Origin: Lycorma delicatula
Taxonomy: Eukaryota; Arthropoda; Insecta; Hemiptera; Fulgoridae
Assembly (NCBI RefSeq): GCF_047948215.1
Contig: NC_134455.1
Location: forward strand, 307,662,147-307,726,146
DNA length: 64,000 nt
Direction of reading: 5' to 3'
Every line of letters begins with the position of its first letter. Position 1 is the stretch's first letter. The translations under genes and the position numbers were made by a program. Shown one piece after another: positions 23,670 through 34,929 of the stretch. The notes beneath the pieces were generated by a model, which had not been told where the DNA came from, ran no database searches, and saw only the letters and a list, made by a program, of their open reading frames with translations.

Positions 23670-25310
23670 GACCGCTCCATTACAAACACGGACTGATTGT
23701 TGATTATTTTTGTCTCTTAATACTTCACAAGAATATATGATAATTTCTTAAAATTATATCGATCAGCTTCATTTTATCGTAACCTTTTCATGCAATATGA
23801 ATTTTGTGGAATAAATGTTTGCAAACACATCAATCATGAGAATAATATGCATGATAATCAAACTGTAAATAATAAGTGATAATCATGTATATATTAGTTC
23901 AGTCGCTAGGTTACGTATCATGCAGAACTTATTTTTTTTTGTTTAATTTTCAAAGTTATAATTTGACTCTATCCATCAATTTCCTTATGATATAAATGTT
24001 ATTGAACAAATTTATTAATAGAATAAAGAATAAGGAAAATAAAATGGAAATCGAGATATATAGCCTCTCTATTCAGAACGCCTTAGTTTGTTTAAGTAAA
24101 TCTCGTGTTTTGTTTCATAAAAAAAAAAAAATTATGAAAATTAACCGTACAGAATTCTATTTCCGCTGAATTTTATCTTATAGCCTATCAATTTCTTTTA
24201 TATTATTCATTATATATATTTATATTTAAATTTTATAAACGTACAAATTTAAACTGTATGAATACCTACACATATGCAAGCTTTTGTATCTTGACCCCAT
24301 TTACAAAATGAACATATATTCCACAAAATTCACATTGCAAATATATAAATATTATGTAAATATTAAATATTGTATAAATATTATTTATATTTTATATTAT
24401 AAATAACTATTATGGAAACTACTAATAGAAATTTTAAGAAATCATTACATATGAAGTATTATGAGATAAAAAAGGTCAACCAATCGGCGTTCGGTATAGA
24501 TAGAGACTATTAATAGATACGATAACTATTAGAAATTTTTCTTTTTCTTTATTTACTGTTTTGGTACGGACAAAGTGAAACGATTATAAAACCTTAAGAC
24601 TTTTTTTAAAGTAATTTACAAGAAAAATGTTAATTATTCCAAGATGTCAAAAATGCTATCATAGAGTACCTTTATATCCAGATAAACGCCATACGGTTTA
24701 TACTTCTGCCTTGTATTTTAAATGCACTTTTATTAGCAAAAAATTATTTTTTTTTTCTAATGATAAAATTCAACCACCCACAGAATTTAAAAAATCTATT
24801 ATTTATTAATTTATCATAGTTTGAGACAACGTTAACCAGATAATCAGCGTTCGGAATAAAGAGACTAGATAACTCGATTTTAGTCATTTATTTTTTTTAT
24901 TGCATCGATAAATCTTCAAGAATATAATATTTTTTTAAGGGAAAGTAATAGAATAGTTAAAATTAGGATAAGGTTATCTTCGAAATATGAAAATTGGTGA
25001 TTATATTAAATGGCCAGTTAGTATTCTGGTTACCATGCTTGGCTTTCAGGCTCAATTTCTGTCAAGGATCTGAGATTTTTTTTATTAATAATTTCATCCA
25101 CCAATCCTTCTTGTTAAAATACTTGAATAATTGTTTAAGAATGTAATTCTAATGCAAAGAATGAAATTGTTTACTATTTTTTAAACTGATTATTTTTAAT
25201 ATACTTCAAACAAATTATTATTTTGTAATATGATGAAGGTAAACTTGACAAAGCTCGTTGTGATGTGTTACCTGATTGAAGAATATAGTAGCCTTTGAAA
25301 TCTGTGTGAA
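23670..25310. other. A+T-rich intergenic DNA
   Basis: No gene recognised. Two related segments, CAATCGGCGTTCGGTATA near 24480 and TAATCAGCGTTCGGAATAAA near 24838, form an imperfect direct repeat about 355 bp apart around a 60-codon open frame (24627-24809) that shows no domain. Confidence 0.4.
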
Positions 25311-25319
25311 ATATGAACA

Positions 25320-25720
25320 GTAAGGAAAAGGGAAAAAGAAGTCCTGGAGGCATTTGAAAGTGGGCATGGAGGAGATTGGAGAAGATTAAATGGGACACTA
25401 GAATGAAAAATGAAGTAATGAGTGGAGTGAACGAAGATGGAAGTTTAATTAGAACAGTTCAAAAGAGGAAAACTAATTGGTTGGGATATATGATAAGAGG
25501 AGAAGGGTTGATATAAAAAAACTATTGCTAGAAGAATTAGTAGAATGTGCAAAATAAAGAGGTCGGAAAAGATTTAAAATTGTACATGTAATAAGAAATG
25601 AGAGCTCTAAAAAACTAAAAGTTTAGCTGGAAATAGAAGAGAATGATGAATAGGTACACAAAGTGGAAGGGAGAAAGGGTCTGTCTCAAGAACAAGCTTA
25701 AAATGATGAATATTCAAACA
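25320..25720 (+). pseudogene. RTE-like LINE 3' end (family C), 5'-truncated
   Basis: Plus-strand frames give the post-polymerase region of an RTE-like LINE: KKEVLEAFE with a following tryptophan-rich helix (WRRLEKIKWD), NEVMSGVNEDGSLIRTVQKR, KTNWLGYMIRG, then a damaged LLLEELVE-type linker and a basic RGRKRFKI stretch. In intact relatives the order is LEAFEMW...RRM, N-E-E-V-L, LIGHILRH and a basic tail. This copy is related to but distinct from the family A and B elements here. Polymerase and endonuclease are absent. Confidence 0.65.
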
Positions 25721-25974
25721 TTTAATTTAGCATGTCAGGGTTTTAAATACATAGTATTGTATGATTCTTTATTTGCTTACTTACTGGAATCTTTTTCTTG
25801 TATCTATTTTACAATCTTAATAGAAAAATATAGTACATTAGTAAAAATAAAACCTTTCATGTGGCTGTGACACTTGTGTAGCACCTGAGATACAAGAGAC
25901 ATGGGTAAGAGAAAATCTCCCAGAGTAAGTGCAGCTTGCCCCTTTCGTGAAAAAAAGAAAGTTTCATCGCTTTA

Positions 25975-26465
25975 AAGTAAGCAGTCATTTAATGAGAAGG
26001 GAAGACTACTGTGTGGAAAGCTAAAGTTAGTGTTAAGGAAGAGACTAATGAAACGTTTTATTTTGAGTGTATGGAGCTGAAATGTGGATGATGAGAAAGG
26101 CAGACAGAAAAGGAATTGAGGCTTTTAAGATGTGGGTATGGCACAGAATGATAGATGTCAGATGGCAAGACCATGTAACAAATGAAGAAATAGTATTAAT
26201 AAGAATCTGAGAGAAGAGGAAAATATTAAATGTGATTAAATACAGGAAAAGGGACTGGCTAGGACATTGTATGAGAAGGTGTATTTATTAGAAGATGCGA
26301 TAGAAGGCTTGGTGAATGGAAAGAAAGCAAGAGATTTCAAATCATAAGTAGGATTATGGAAAAGGAAAAATATGCGAAAGAGGTTAGCAAAGCATAGAAC
26401 AAGGTGGAGAGCAGCAGTCATGACAGGACCTTCCCTGATGGCGGAACACAATGAATCCCTTAAAA
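25975..26465 (+). mobile_element. RTE-like LINE family B, 5'-truncated 3' end
   Basis: Nucleotide-level match to 62695-63185: GAAGGGAAGACTACTGTGTG, ATGGAGCTGAAATGTGGATG, AGGCTTTTAAGATGTGGGTA, GGCAAGACCATGTAACAAAT, GGTGGAGAGCAGCAGTCATG. Encoded residues are the C-terminal region (IEAFKMWVWHRM-type helix, VTNEE) with frameshifts and stops. It lacks polymerase and endonuclease and is a typical 5'-truncated insertion, lying just downstream of a family C end. Confidence 0.8.
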
Positions 26466-26469
26466 GGCC

Positions 26470-27555
26470 AAATATTGCTAGCATTTTGATGGGTTTTGCA
26501 TGTTAATATATAACTGCATATTTGAATTTATGAAGTAACTGGAAACCGGATTCACTTCTCAGGTTCCTTAGTAAGCCTGGCATATGATTCTTGTTATTCC
26601 TAAGAAAGGCAATGTAATTTCTGTGGTGACTTTTGGCACAATCAGATCAACTACAAATGTTATGATAATGGCACTTAGCAAATATCTCAACAGATTAAGT
26701 AAACCTAAAATAATACAATTTATAACAAAAAATTGCACTTTTGTTAATATTGTTGAATTAGTAATATAGCAGCTAATAATAAATCTTTAAATCACTTCTA
26801 TTGAAAATTCTTGTAGGAGTACATCTTTTAAACTTTTCCAAAGACTAAAACTTAACAGAGGTTCAATGTAGCGATTAACACAAGGCACTTTAAGGTGCCT
26901 GATGTTAATTAGATTAGAATAGATTGCAATTATTTAGATTAATTATTGTTAGATTGCATTTTAAGTAAACTTAAAGTAGGTTAGAAGAATAACATCTACT
27001 AACAAATGATTTAAGTTAGGAAAATTTAGCTAATTATCATTAAAATGAAACATTATTAAATTTTAATGTTCATTTTAAATTAAACATTATCATTAAATTA
27101 GACATTAAAAAGGAAGAAAAGTGGAATAGATAAGAAAAAAACACTTGACTAAATAACGAAATATTCCTTAACTAAATAAGAAAAAAAAAAAATACGAATA
27201 ATAAAAAAGTAAAAGTAAATATTGACATCTAGTAGGAAATTTTCTATAACCATTAAAAATTTTAAAAAATACACTGATTAACAAAGAAATGTTTTATAAA
27301 AACAAGTAAAATATATAGAAATTTTGTTGTAAAGGAAGAAGAATACAATCTAGAACAAGGAAAATAACAAAAAAATATAAAAATATAATTTACTTATTAC
27401 TTTTAAAGTAACTGAAGAATATAAAAAAAAAATTATTAGAAACAATTTTATTTCTTAGCCTGTTAAAAAAATTTATTAAATTTTAAGTATTTAAATTAAA
27501 AAAAATCATAAAGTATAAAGCGATTAATTAAAGAAAAATCTAATGTGGAGACTAC
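26470..27555. other. A+T-rich intergenic DNA, nothing recognised
   Basis: No coding frame above background. A short GGCACTTTAAGGTGCC palindrome lies near 26883-26898. Confidence 0.4.
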
Positions 27556-27558
27556 ATG

Positions 27559-28277
27559 ACTTCCTTGTTCACCTATTAAATAACATATACAAAATATGTT
27601 TACATATCTTTTTAAAATGAAAAGTACATAAATTTTATTTCATTAATACTTTTTGATACTTTTTCATATTTTTTTTTTTTTTTTTTTGTTATTATTATTG
27701 AATTATTATTTATAGTAAATTTTTACTTACAATCAAAGGTTAATAATTATAAATAAATTTATATATTTAAATTAAAAAAAAAAAATTAAAAAAAGGAGGT
27801 GAAGTCTGATTCGAACCGATGTGCTTTCCTTTGCTAAGATCCAAATATTTCATTAATTAAAATTTTATTTGGCTGTGATTCTGGAACCAATGAAAATAAA
27901 TACAACTTATGATGTATCGTTCAAAAGCTCTCAATGAGGGCTTATTAATGCAGTTAATAAAAAGTCTAAAATCTTAATTTTTTTGAACTTTGGTCTTTTA
28001 TGGACACTTTTGGTTGAGTCGATTGCAATCAAAAGGAGAGGTGAATAACTAGATACAAAAGTCCTAAATCCAAAATTTTAACATCATACGGCTAATCGTT
28101 TTTGAGTTATGCGAGATAGGTACGTATGTAGGTATGTACATGCAGACGTACGTACAAACGTCACGCCGAAACTAGTCAAAATGGATTCAGGGATAGTCAA
28201 AATGGATATTTCCGTTGAAGTCTGAAAACCGAAATTTTTCGCGATCACAATACTTTCTTTATTTCGTACAAGGAAGT
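27559..28277 (+). mobile_element. Non-autonomous TIR element, family F
   Basis: Begins ACTTCCTTGT (27559) and ends TACAAGGAAGT (28267-28277), giving short terminal inverted repeats. The interior matches 45256-46239 along both ends, including GTCTGATTCGAACCGATGTG, TCAATGAGGGCTT, GTCGATTGCAATCAAAA, TAATCGTTTTTGAGTTATGC, and AATGGATTCAGGGAT. No transposase is present, so it must be mobilised in trans, if TIR-based at all. The family name is unknown to me. Confidence 0.65.
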
Positions 28278-28315
28278 AAAAATTGATGAATACAAATCTT
28301 CTTGAATAAAATTAT

Positions 28316-28501
28316 GTGAAACCAGAAGAAAAGTTAAAATACCTTCAGAGGAAAGGTTTAAAAGAAGTTAACAAAAACAAAAGGGAGCAGTTAAATAACA
28401 TCACCATAACAAAAAAGGGGTGTCGAAAGTTGGATAATCTTATTCAAGCAAAAAAGAGAAAAGGAAAAAAAATTGACCCATATGCAGCTGGGAAGAAATA
28501 A
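28316..28501 (+). pseudogene. Lysine-rich 60-codon open frame between inverted family F copies
   Basis: The frame runs from a stop at 28307 to TAA at 28499-28501 and has no ATG (the apparent start codon is GTG). It encodes a very basic peptide with EEKLKYLQRKGLKEV, KKGCRKLDNLIQAKKRKG and a DPYAAGKK end. Its composition is less A+T-driven than typical background frames and it reads like the C-terminal end of a basic nuclear or nucleolar protein, which could be a host exon or a captured fragment. No splice acceptor with a good pyrimidine tract is visible. I do not recognise the family, and chance cannot be excluded. Confidence 0.25.
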
Positions 28502-28612
28502 GTGGTGTGGTAAGGTCTCCTCCAATATAATAATTTTTTTCTTTGAAAATTCATGAATGCAAAACTGAAATATTATGTATAATATTATTATAAATTTGTA
28601 TCACTAGGTTTT

Positions 28613-28880
28613 TATTTCCTTGTACGAAGTAAAGGAAGTACTGCGATCGCGACAAATTTTGGTTTTCAGATTTCAACGGAAATACCCATTTTGACCATCC
28701 CTGAATCCATTTTGACTAGTTTTGGCGTGACGTCGTATGTACGTACGTATGTATCTCGTATAACTCAAAAACGATTAGTCGTAGTATGTTGAAATTTTGG
28801 ATTTAGGACTGTTGTAACATCTAGTTGTGCACCTCCCGTTTTGATTGCAATCGACTGAACCAAAAGTGTCCAAAAAACCA
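28613..28880 (-). mobile_element. Partial TIR element family F, inverted copy
   Basis: Reverse complement of the 3' third of the 27559-28277 copy: TTTCCTTGTACGAAGTAAAG at the end, then the complements of the GAAGTCTGAAAACC, AATGGATTCAGGGATG, TAATCGTTTTTGAGTTA and TCGATTGCAATCAAAACGGG blocks. Together with the first copy it forms an inverted pair about 270 bp long with a 335-bp spacer. Confidence 0.75.
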
Positions 28881-28884
28881 AAAA

Positions 28885-29690
28885 TCTAACAACGTTTGGG
28901 TTACACATGTTTGGCGTACAAAGACGTCATGTGTTGTTCACATTAGATTTTATTTAAAAAAATTCCAAGTAGATTAACTCTTTTTCTTAAAATATTATTT
29001 ATTAAGTAAAATTAAAATTAAGCACTATATCTTCGACAGGTAGTATGCACATATCCGTACTAAAATTATATATAATCTTGTATAATTTAACAAGCATTAT
29101 ACAAACTTTAAATTTTCATAAGATATGCTAGATATATTATGTATACATAATAATGGAATTATTTAGTTCATTTGTGAACAGAATGAGGACTTATAAAACC
29201 AATTATTACGTACAGTCGTAGTCACTACGAGCCTGCTAACTATTATACGTCGTTAAAATTATCAGTCTTTCGTTTTGTTCTAAGAGAAGCATGGATAAAT
29301 TCATAAAAAAATAAAAATAAATAAAAAGTTATGTAGTTTTAAAATATATTATGTTAATTTTAAAAAGGCAAATTATAACAAATCGAAAACTGGTAATTCC
29401 AAAATTCAGAATGGCTAGGTATATCAATAGGAATAGAAAAATAAATATAGAATTTTTTTTGTAATTAATATATTAATGTAAAATAAATAATTTATTTAGT
29501 TAAACAACATTTATTGTTTACGTTTGCTTTGAATCAACCAATTAATTGATTCTGATTTTAGTTGTTTTTGTATAATTTCTATAAAAACCTTTCAATAAAT
29601 TTATTTTTCTTCCAAACTTCTGGAGGCGGAATCAAATATGAATATTTTAATAATCAATTGCATTAGATTGTTATATATGACAATCCTAAT
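28885..29690. other. A+T-rich intergenic DNA, nothing recognised
   Basis: No coding frame, RNA gene or repeat recognised. Confidence 0.4.
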
Positions 29691-29695
29691 AACAG

Positions 29696-29910
29696 GTGAC
29701 ACAAAAAAACGGGAACGTTTACTCTGGACACCTTACAAACTATCGTTAGTTCTGTAAAACATTTTTATAGGGAAAGCACGCTGTTAACTGTTTCACTGCT
29801 CCATGATGACTGAGTGGCAAGGTTGCCTTTGCATAAAGCAGTTTCTACATGTAAACTGTACATGGCTGCCACTACACATTTCAAAGTTCCCGTTTTTTTT
29901 TTTGTGTCGC
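29696..29910. mobile_element. Small MITE with about 20-bp terminal inverted repeats
   Basis: The left end GTGACACAAAAAAACGGGAAC (29696-29716) is mirrored by the right end, which reads in reverse complement GCGACAC, an A-tract, then CGGGAAC (29886-29910). The 215-bp interior encodes no transposase. A GACACAAAAAA...CGGGAAC terminus resembles ends of Tc1/mariner-superfamily elements, so the transposase of such an element is the likely mobiliser (inference). The A-tract length differs between the two ends. Confidence 0.7.
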
Positions 29911-29924
29911 TTCTATATAATGAC

Positions 29925-31925
29925 TTTTTCGGCTTTCACCAATATTGTTCAGTTTTGAAGCGTACTAATTTTAATAAAAAAACAAAGATTAATTTTTTTT
30001 ACAAAGAAAAAGAAGACCTAGAGTAAATGTATATACAACGGTCAATTGTGCCAAACTTACCTTAAGGTATTTTAATTGCAAAATTTTAACTTAGTATATT
30101 TTTCAGTAGTATGTAATTGATGGTTGATTAAACAAGTAATTATTGACCTGCTGCCAATACATCAATCTCCATAGACTAGAGAAACCAAATAAACAGCAGG
30201 GGTTCTATAAAACAAAATAAATAAAAAAATTTAACTATTGTTAATATTTTATTAACAACAAAAGAGTTCAATCCTTTCTATTTTAGTAAATGGTTCTACT
30301 AACTTTGATCGTAGATCTGTTTTAATACTAATTCAGATAAGAAATAATGTTAGAAAAAAATGAATGAAAGTCTGAGAAATAAACGATATTGGATGATGTA
30401 CAGTCAAAATGTTTTCGTATTTTGATTTCCGAATTTTCTAGTAGGTAAATTCTAGGTTTCTGTTGAATAAATTAATTTGTCATTTATGAAACTTAACAAT
30501 GTATATTTCTTGATAAAAATAACGAAATTAAGTGGTATTTGTCTTTCTATTCTGCACTGTGATATCGGATTAATACTCATAATTATATTGATTGCTTGAT
30601 GCTGTAACATATAAATTAATTATCTCATAATCAAACGAAATAAATAGAGCTTAAACAAAAATGAAGAAAACATAAGATAAAGAAACGTTAATAATTTGTA
30701 TTATTTTGTTGCATGTAAGTCAATTTATGTACTTATTTATTAATAGTTTTATTTTTCATTAATGCCTTTTTTTATTTTCCTTTGTTGGCTGACTCCTAAT
30801 GACACTTAAACGAAAATTAAATATGAATACCTACAAATATCTTGAAATGGGAGGGCATCTATCGGTTGGGTTAATCATTTAATACATCGATGATATAAAT
30901 AAACACTAAGTCATCTATAATTAATGGCATCTAGAATTAATGAGTTGCATTGAAATGAATAACAAAATAATGAACGTACTCTTTTAAATTATTTATGTTC
31001 TTGTTATCTTTTGTTCATATATTTATAAAATGAATGTAATAATTTTTATTTCTTTTATTTTCTATTTTCCTCTTCACGTATTCATTATTCATAAGAATCA
31101 AATATTTTTTAATGTCTTGATTATTTATACTATAATTTATTCATCATGTGTGATCTCTACTATAAGTTTTTCATAATTAGTTCTGTTTGTTAAAGGTAAT
31201 AAACGTAACCTAATCTAGAAATTGTGGAATAGCTAAAAATTGAAAATCAATATTTGTGTGATATGAAAAAAACCAACCTTTGATTCTCTTCGCTTTCTCA
31301 TCAGCAGTTGGCAAATCAATAGGAAGAACAAGAGAATGGCAATTATAATATTATTGAAATTACAATGAGATCGATGGTTAATCGATGAATAACCGTGTAA
31401 CTGCTTGGTGATACTAGTGAAACTACACTAATGTTTTTATGAAAAGCAAAATTAATCTTAAAATCTATAATCAGTGCTCATAATAAGCACATTTATTACA
31501 TAAAAGTTATGAAGTATGGTATGCGTCATAACAGAATTAATTCTGCCTGTACGATATCAAATAATTTGTTAATATCGCTGTTTTTTTCATTACACGTCAT
31601 AATTACACTAGCGATTGTATTACATAACGCTTAATTAGCGGTGATATTGTTTGAAGCTATAATTAATTAATTTTTTCTCTCCCTACAAATATTTCTATAG
31701 AATATGAATATATGTTGTTTCTTTTGTAGATTTCTTAGGATTTTAATAACTAATGATATTACATTAATAGATTACCAAATTATACATAAGGTTTGTTTTC
31801 TAAACAAACCTAAATTTTTGTTACACACCACCGTTTACACGATATGCCGTGTAAATGCACTCTTCCACAAATAGACGGTTCATATTTGGGTTAGTCACAT
31901 TTTATTATGTACATGTTAGTCACAT
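29925..31925. other. A+T-rich intergenic DNA
   Basis: No coding frame supported over 2 kb. A 10-bp perfect hairpin AGGTTTGTTT / AAACAAACCT lies near 31789-31812. Nothing else recognised. Confidence 0.4.
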
Positions 31926-32009
31926 ATGAACATGGAGGGCGAACGCATTATGGCGATGATGTTTTTATGTTGACAATTAAAAAAACGGAGGAGGAATAGA
32001 CTTCAATGA

Positions 32010-32515
32010 GTCGACCTAATAATATGAAAACATTTTTGAGAACTGCTCCCTATGGAAGTCAATAAAAAATAAGCATATACAATCTCCTAAAGAAAGGTAT
32101 CTTTCAGACGTCAAGTTCTAAAACATCATATTTTTTGATTGGAGATGGAACATTTAGTCTTCATAAAATTCGATCGTATGGAGGCCATAGCTTAACAGTA
32201 AAAAACAAAATTTAATTACCGTCTATGTAGAGCTCACAGATATATCGAATGTTTCAGTAGCAATAAATGTATAATTTTTCATCGATCTATAAATTTGGAA
32301 CTCAATTTTGCTGTAGACATTGTCAACTCTTGTGTGGTCTTGCAAAATTTTGTTCTGGAAAGAGATGGTTATGAGGTAGAGGATACACTTACTCTAGCTG
32401 GACTTAAAAGATAATAGTAAAAAAATGCATCGCGCGAGGGAACTGTGACTGATATGAGAAACATCTATGTGATTACTTTGAAACAGATGCTGGATCTGTA
32501 AAATGGCAGTTGTCG
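32010..32515 (+). pseudogene. PIF/Harbinger transposase (HARBI1-like nuclease), C-terminal half
   Basis: Plus-strand frames spell the DDE nuclease of a PIF/Harbinger transposon. FLIGDGTFSLHK (32131-32166) carries a catalytic Asp in the usual V-G-D-x-A-F-x-L context, followed by YGGHSLTVKNKI. Then come YRLCRAHRYIECF with the third acidic residue, FHRSINLELNFAVDIVNSC, VVLQNFVLERDGYEVEDTL, and a tail around TVTDMRNIYV with DYFETDAGSVKWQ in another frame. The N-terminal half with the first catalytic residue is not recognisable. At least four frameshifts or stops. The family excises and inserts at three-base TWA-type sites together with a second Myb/MADF-type protein, whose remnant lies on the opposite strand at 32683-32907. 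Confidence 0.8.
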
Positions 32516-32682
32516 AAAATATAATTTTTTTTTACAATTCATAAACATTTATGACTTTGTTTATACAATTCCTCTGTACAAAAAAAAAATGTTATTCATA
32601 ATTGTATCATTCATTTCTGTATATTTTTAAAAATAAAAAGAATGAAAATTACCAAAATTGTTCTTTTCGTTATTGTTATGTT

Positions 32683-32907
32683 TTATTTAATATCCCGCAG
32701 TTTCTCATATTCACTGCGGTACTTTAAAAATACTTCTTTCCAAGCTTTCTTGGTTTCAATTCTATCTTTATAGAATAATAATCTCTTGTTCCATATAACT
32801 GTTCTTTCATGAACGAGCATTAGTAAATAATCCATGTTTACAATGTATTCAGTTAGGTTAGAGTGAAGAATAAACAAACGATGCGTTTGTGTTACTGATT
32901 TCGTCAT
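32683..32907 (-). pseudogene. MADF-domain protein N-terminus, probable Harbinger second ORF
   Basis: A 74-codon frame starting with ATG (32907). From about residue 24 it matches the MADF pattern: MDYLLMLVHERTVIWNKR, then YKDRIETKKAWKEVF, KYRSEYEKL. MADF domains are about 85 residues, begin with a hydrophobic I/L-x-x-V-x-x-x-P/T-x-L/I-W motif and bind DNA; this one breaks off near residue 74 at TAA. PIF/Harbinger elements usually encode such a Myb/SANT- or MADF-like partner that brings the nuclease to the DNA ends. Its position 170 bp from the nuclease in convergent orientation supports a shared origin. It could instead be a host MADF gene exon, but the context argues against that. Confidence 0.6.
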
Positions 32908-32919
32908 GTGTCTGCAGAG

Positions 32920-33604
32920 TCACGTCACTTATATCAATACCAATTCACAACGCGGCCGTATCTACGAGTATATACAACGCTATAATATTACTCATATTAT
33001 TAGTCTTTGTATAATTAATGTGTTATATAGTACTCATGTAATCAAACGTTTATAAATGTATACTATTATATCGTTGAGTAAATGAGAACAGCAGGTAAAC
33101 CTTTAAAATCATTTACACTGTTACCAGCTTTTATGTTACACCGTGTAAAGGAACTTTTTGACCCCATTATAACCAATATTAATTAACCTTTCTGGTTCCT
33201 AACGTGAAATTAAACAAGAAATATTTACTTTAACAATAAATAGTATAAATTAGCAACTAATTAAACGACTTCAAATAAAAAGGATCTCAATTCGTATTTG
33301 TCTTATTATTTTAAGCCTTCTTCACGGAAAAATAAACTCAGTTCAATGAATATATTTTTGTAGATATTTATTCTCTCGTTGTTAAAACAAAAAAAGTACT
33401 TTTTCTAGCAAAATATAACGTAATTGAATAGACGATTTGAAGACATTCTTTGGGTCTGTTTTCTATACTATAATGGATTATTATAACAAAACGATTACAT
33501 AGATTAAAATCATTCTGGTATTTAGAGCATTTTCAGAGCAGAATTTAAGAAAAATATTTAAATAAATTGAGGCAGAAACTGTACATTTTCTCTATTCCAG
33601 ATAG
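32920..33604. other. A+T-rich intergenic DNA, nothing recognised
   Basis: May include the unrecognised right end of the Harbinger element; no terminal inverted repeat partner was found by eye. Confidence 0.4.
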
Positions 33605-33614
33605 TCTTAATTTG

Positions 33615-33896
33615 ACCCACCGGCTTGGTCTAGTGGTGAACTCATCGCAAATCAGCTGATTTCAAAGTCCAGAATTCTAAAGTTTAAATCCTAGTAAATT
33701 CAGTTAGTTACTTTTATACGGACCTGATTATTAGATCGTGGATACAGGTGTTCTTTGGTGGTTGGGTTTCAATTAACCACACATCTCAGGAATGGTCGAC
33801 CTGAAACTGTACTAGACTACACTTTATTTACATTCATACATATCATCCTCTGAAGTAATACCTTACGGTGGTTTCGGAGGCTAAACAGAAAAAGGT
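33615..33896 (+). mobile_element. SINE family A
   Basis: Head ACCCACCGGCTTGGTCTAGT with the A box. A short deletion follows the A box relative to the 11.8-kb copy, and the B box is degraded (GTTTAAATCC). The body is intact (GTTCTTTGGTGGTTGGGTTT), and the tail GAAGTAATACCTTACGGTGG...GGAGGCTAAACAG is closest to family B's tail. Imperfect duplicates TCTTAATTTG (33605-33614) and TCTTAACTTA (33903-33912) may be the target-site duplication. Confidence 0.9.
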
Positions 33897-33914
33897 AGAC
33901 ATTCTTAACTTATA

Positions 33915-34312
33915 CTCATTAATACTCGTGCAACATCCTTCTTTTCTTTACTTATTTTTATCAAGAGGTAAATTTTTATTTATTAGGAACTGGCAATTTT
34001 GTTTTTTCATTCTGGTGAAATTCTTCTACATTATACCCATATTTTAAATAAAGTAAAAAAGATTAATAAACATAAAATTAAAATTATAAAAACGTAATAA
34101 ACCAACTTAAAAAACAAGAAATACTACTCAATTTTTCGATTTTTTTATATCGCTGTTAAATTAAGAGTGAATAATCGCAATTTTATTTAATCTGGCTGTT
34201 TTATTTTTAATTTGGAAATTTTTTTCTAAAAGGATATCTCATACAAACAGTACACTTTCAAAATTTAAGAGTAGAGTAGTGAAATAAATCTTTACGTTTC
34301 TAGGAGTATCAT
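33915..34312. other. A+T-rich intergenic DNA, nothing recognised
   Basis: No coding or repeat signal recognised. Confidence 0.4.
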
Positions 34313-34315
34313 AGG

Positions 34316-34900
34316 CTGTATAAATATATATGCAGGTGATTGAAAAGGAAAGGAAAATTATTTTGAAACTGATTTTAGAGCTTGAAATAAGGAAAAAAGT
34401 TCATACAAAAATATATCCGAAAACGCTTTGTTATCGAGTTACGGGTAGTGAAAAATTTCGCACGGATTTCAGTCACCCGGTGAAATTTCAGTATACTTGT
34501 ATTACGGGTAAACTTGATGGTTTCTTATGTTTTTTGACCTGAAAGATCGAATAAAACCAATCCAGAACTGTATTTCCGGTTGTTTTAATAATATCCAACG
34601 TAAAACAGAAAACATCGGTGACGAAAAACCATTTTAGTTTTGAAGTAAAATAACTTTGTTAAATGACTAATAAATGCGTGAATTTTTTTTATTAAAAACA
34701 TGTAAAAAGTTTTATTCTAAGAAAATTTATTTAGTAGTCACTGAAAAACAAAAAGAAAAAAAAATCAACTTTTATTAATAACAAACTTGACAATCTATAA
34801 AAATTGAGAACAACTATTTTTAGTACAATAAATTTAGACCTTTCAAAAATTTAAATATTTTTAATTTACTTTTAAAAAATAATCACTGTGGTTAATACTC
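34316..34900 (+). repeat. Dispersed repeat family D, longest copy
   Basis: Contains all blocks of the family: TATAAATATATATGCAGGTG start, GAGCTTGAAATAAGG, GTTATCGAGTTACGG, CCCGGTGAAATTTCAG, GAACTGTATTTCCGG, and the AAATGACTAATAAATGCG end. A 70-codon ATG frame at 34330-34542 aligns residue by residue with part of a 76-codon frame in the 12.8-kb copy (shared LELEIRK and RVT-SEKFR), so the frame might be meaningful, though shared nucleotides alone could explain it. Confidence 0.75.
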
Positions 34901-34929
34901 TAATAATTTATTACATGACTGCCCCAAAA

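Noticed and set aside
24478..24870. Pair of long terminal repeats around a short open frame
   Set aside because: The similar segments are only about 30 bp and imperfect; there is no primer-binding site, polypurine tract or retroviral protein between them.
28600..28900. CRISPR-like or tandem array suggested by repeated phrases around 28 kb
   Set aside because: The repeats are two inverted copies of one transposon end, not regularly spaced short repeats, and the sequence is eukaryotic.
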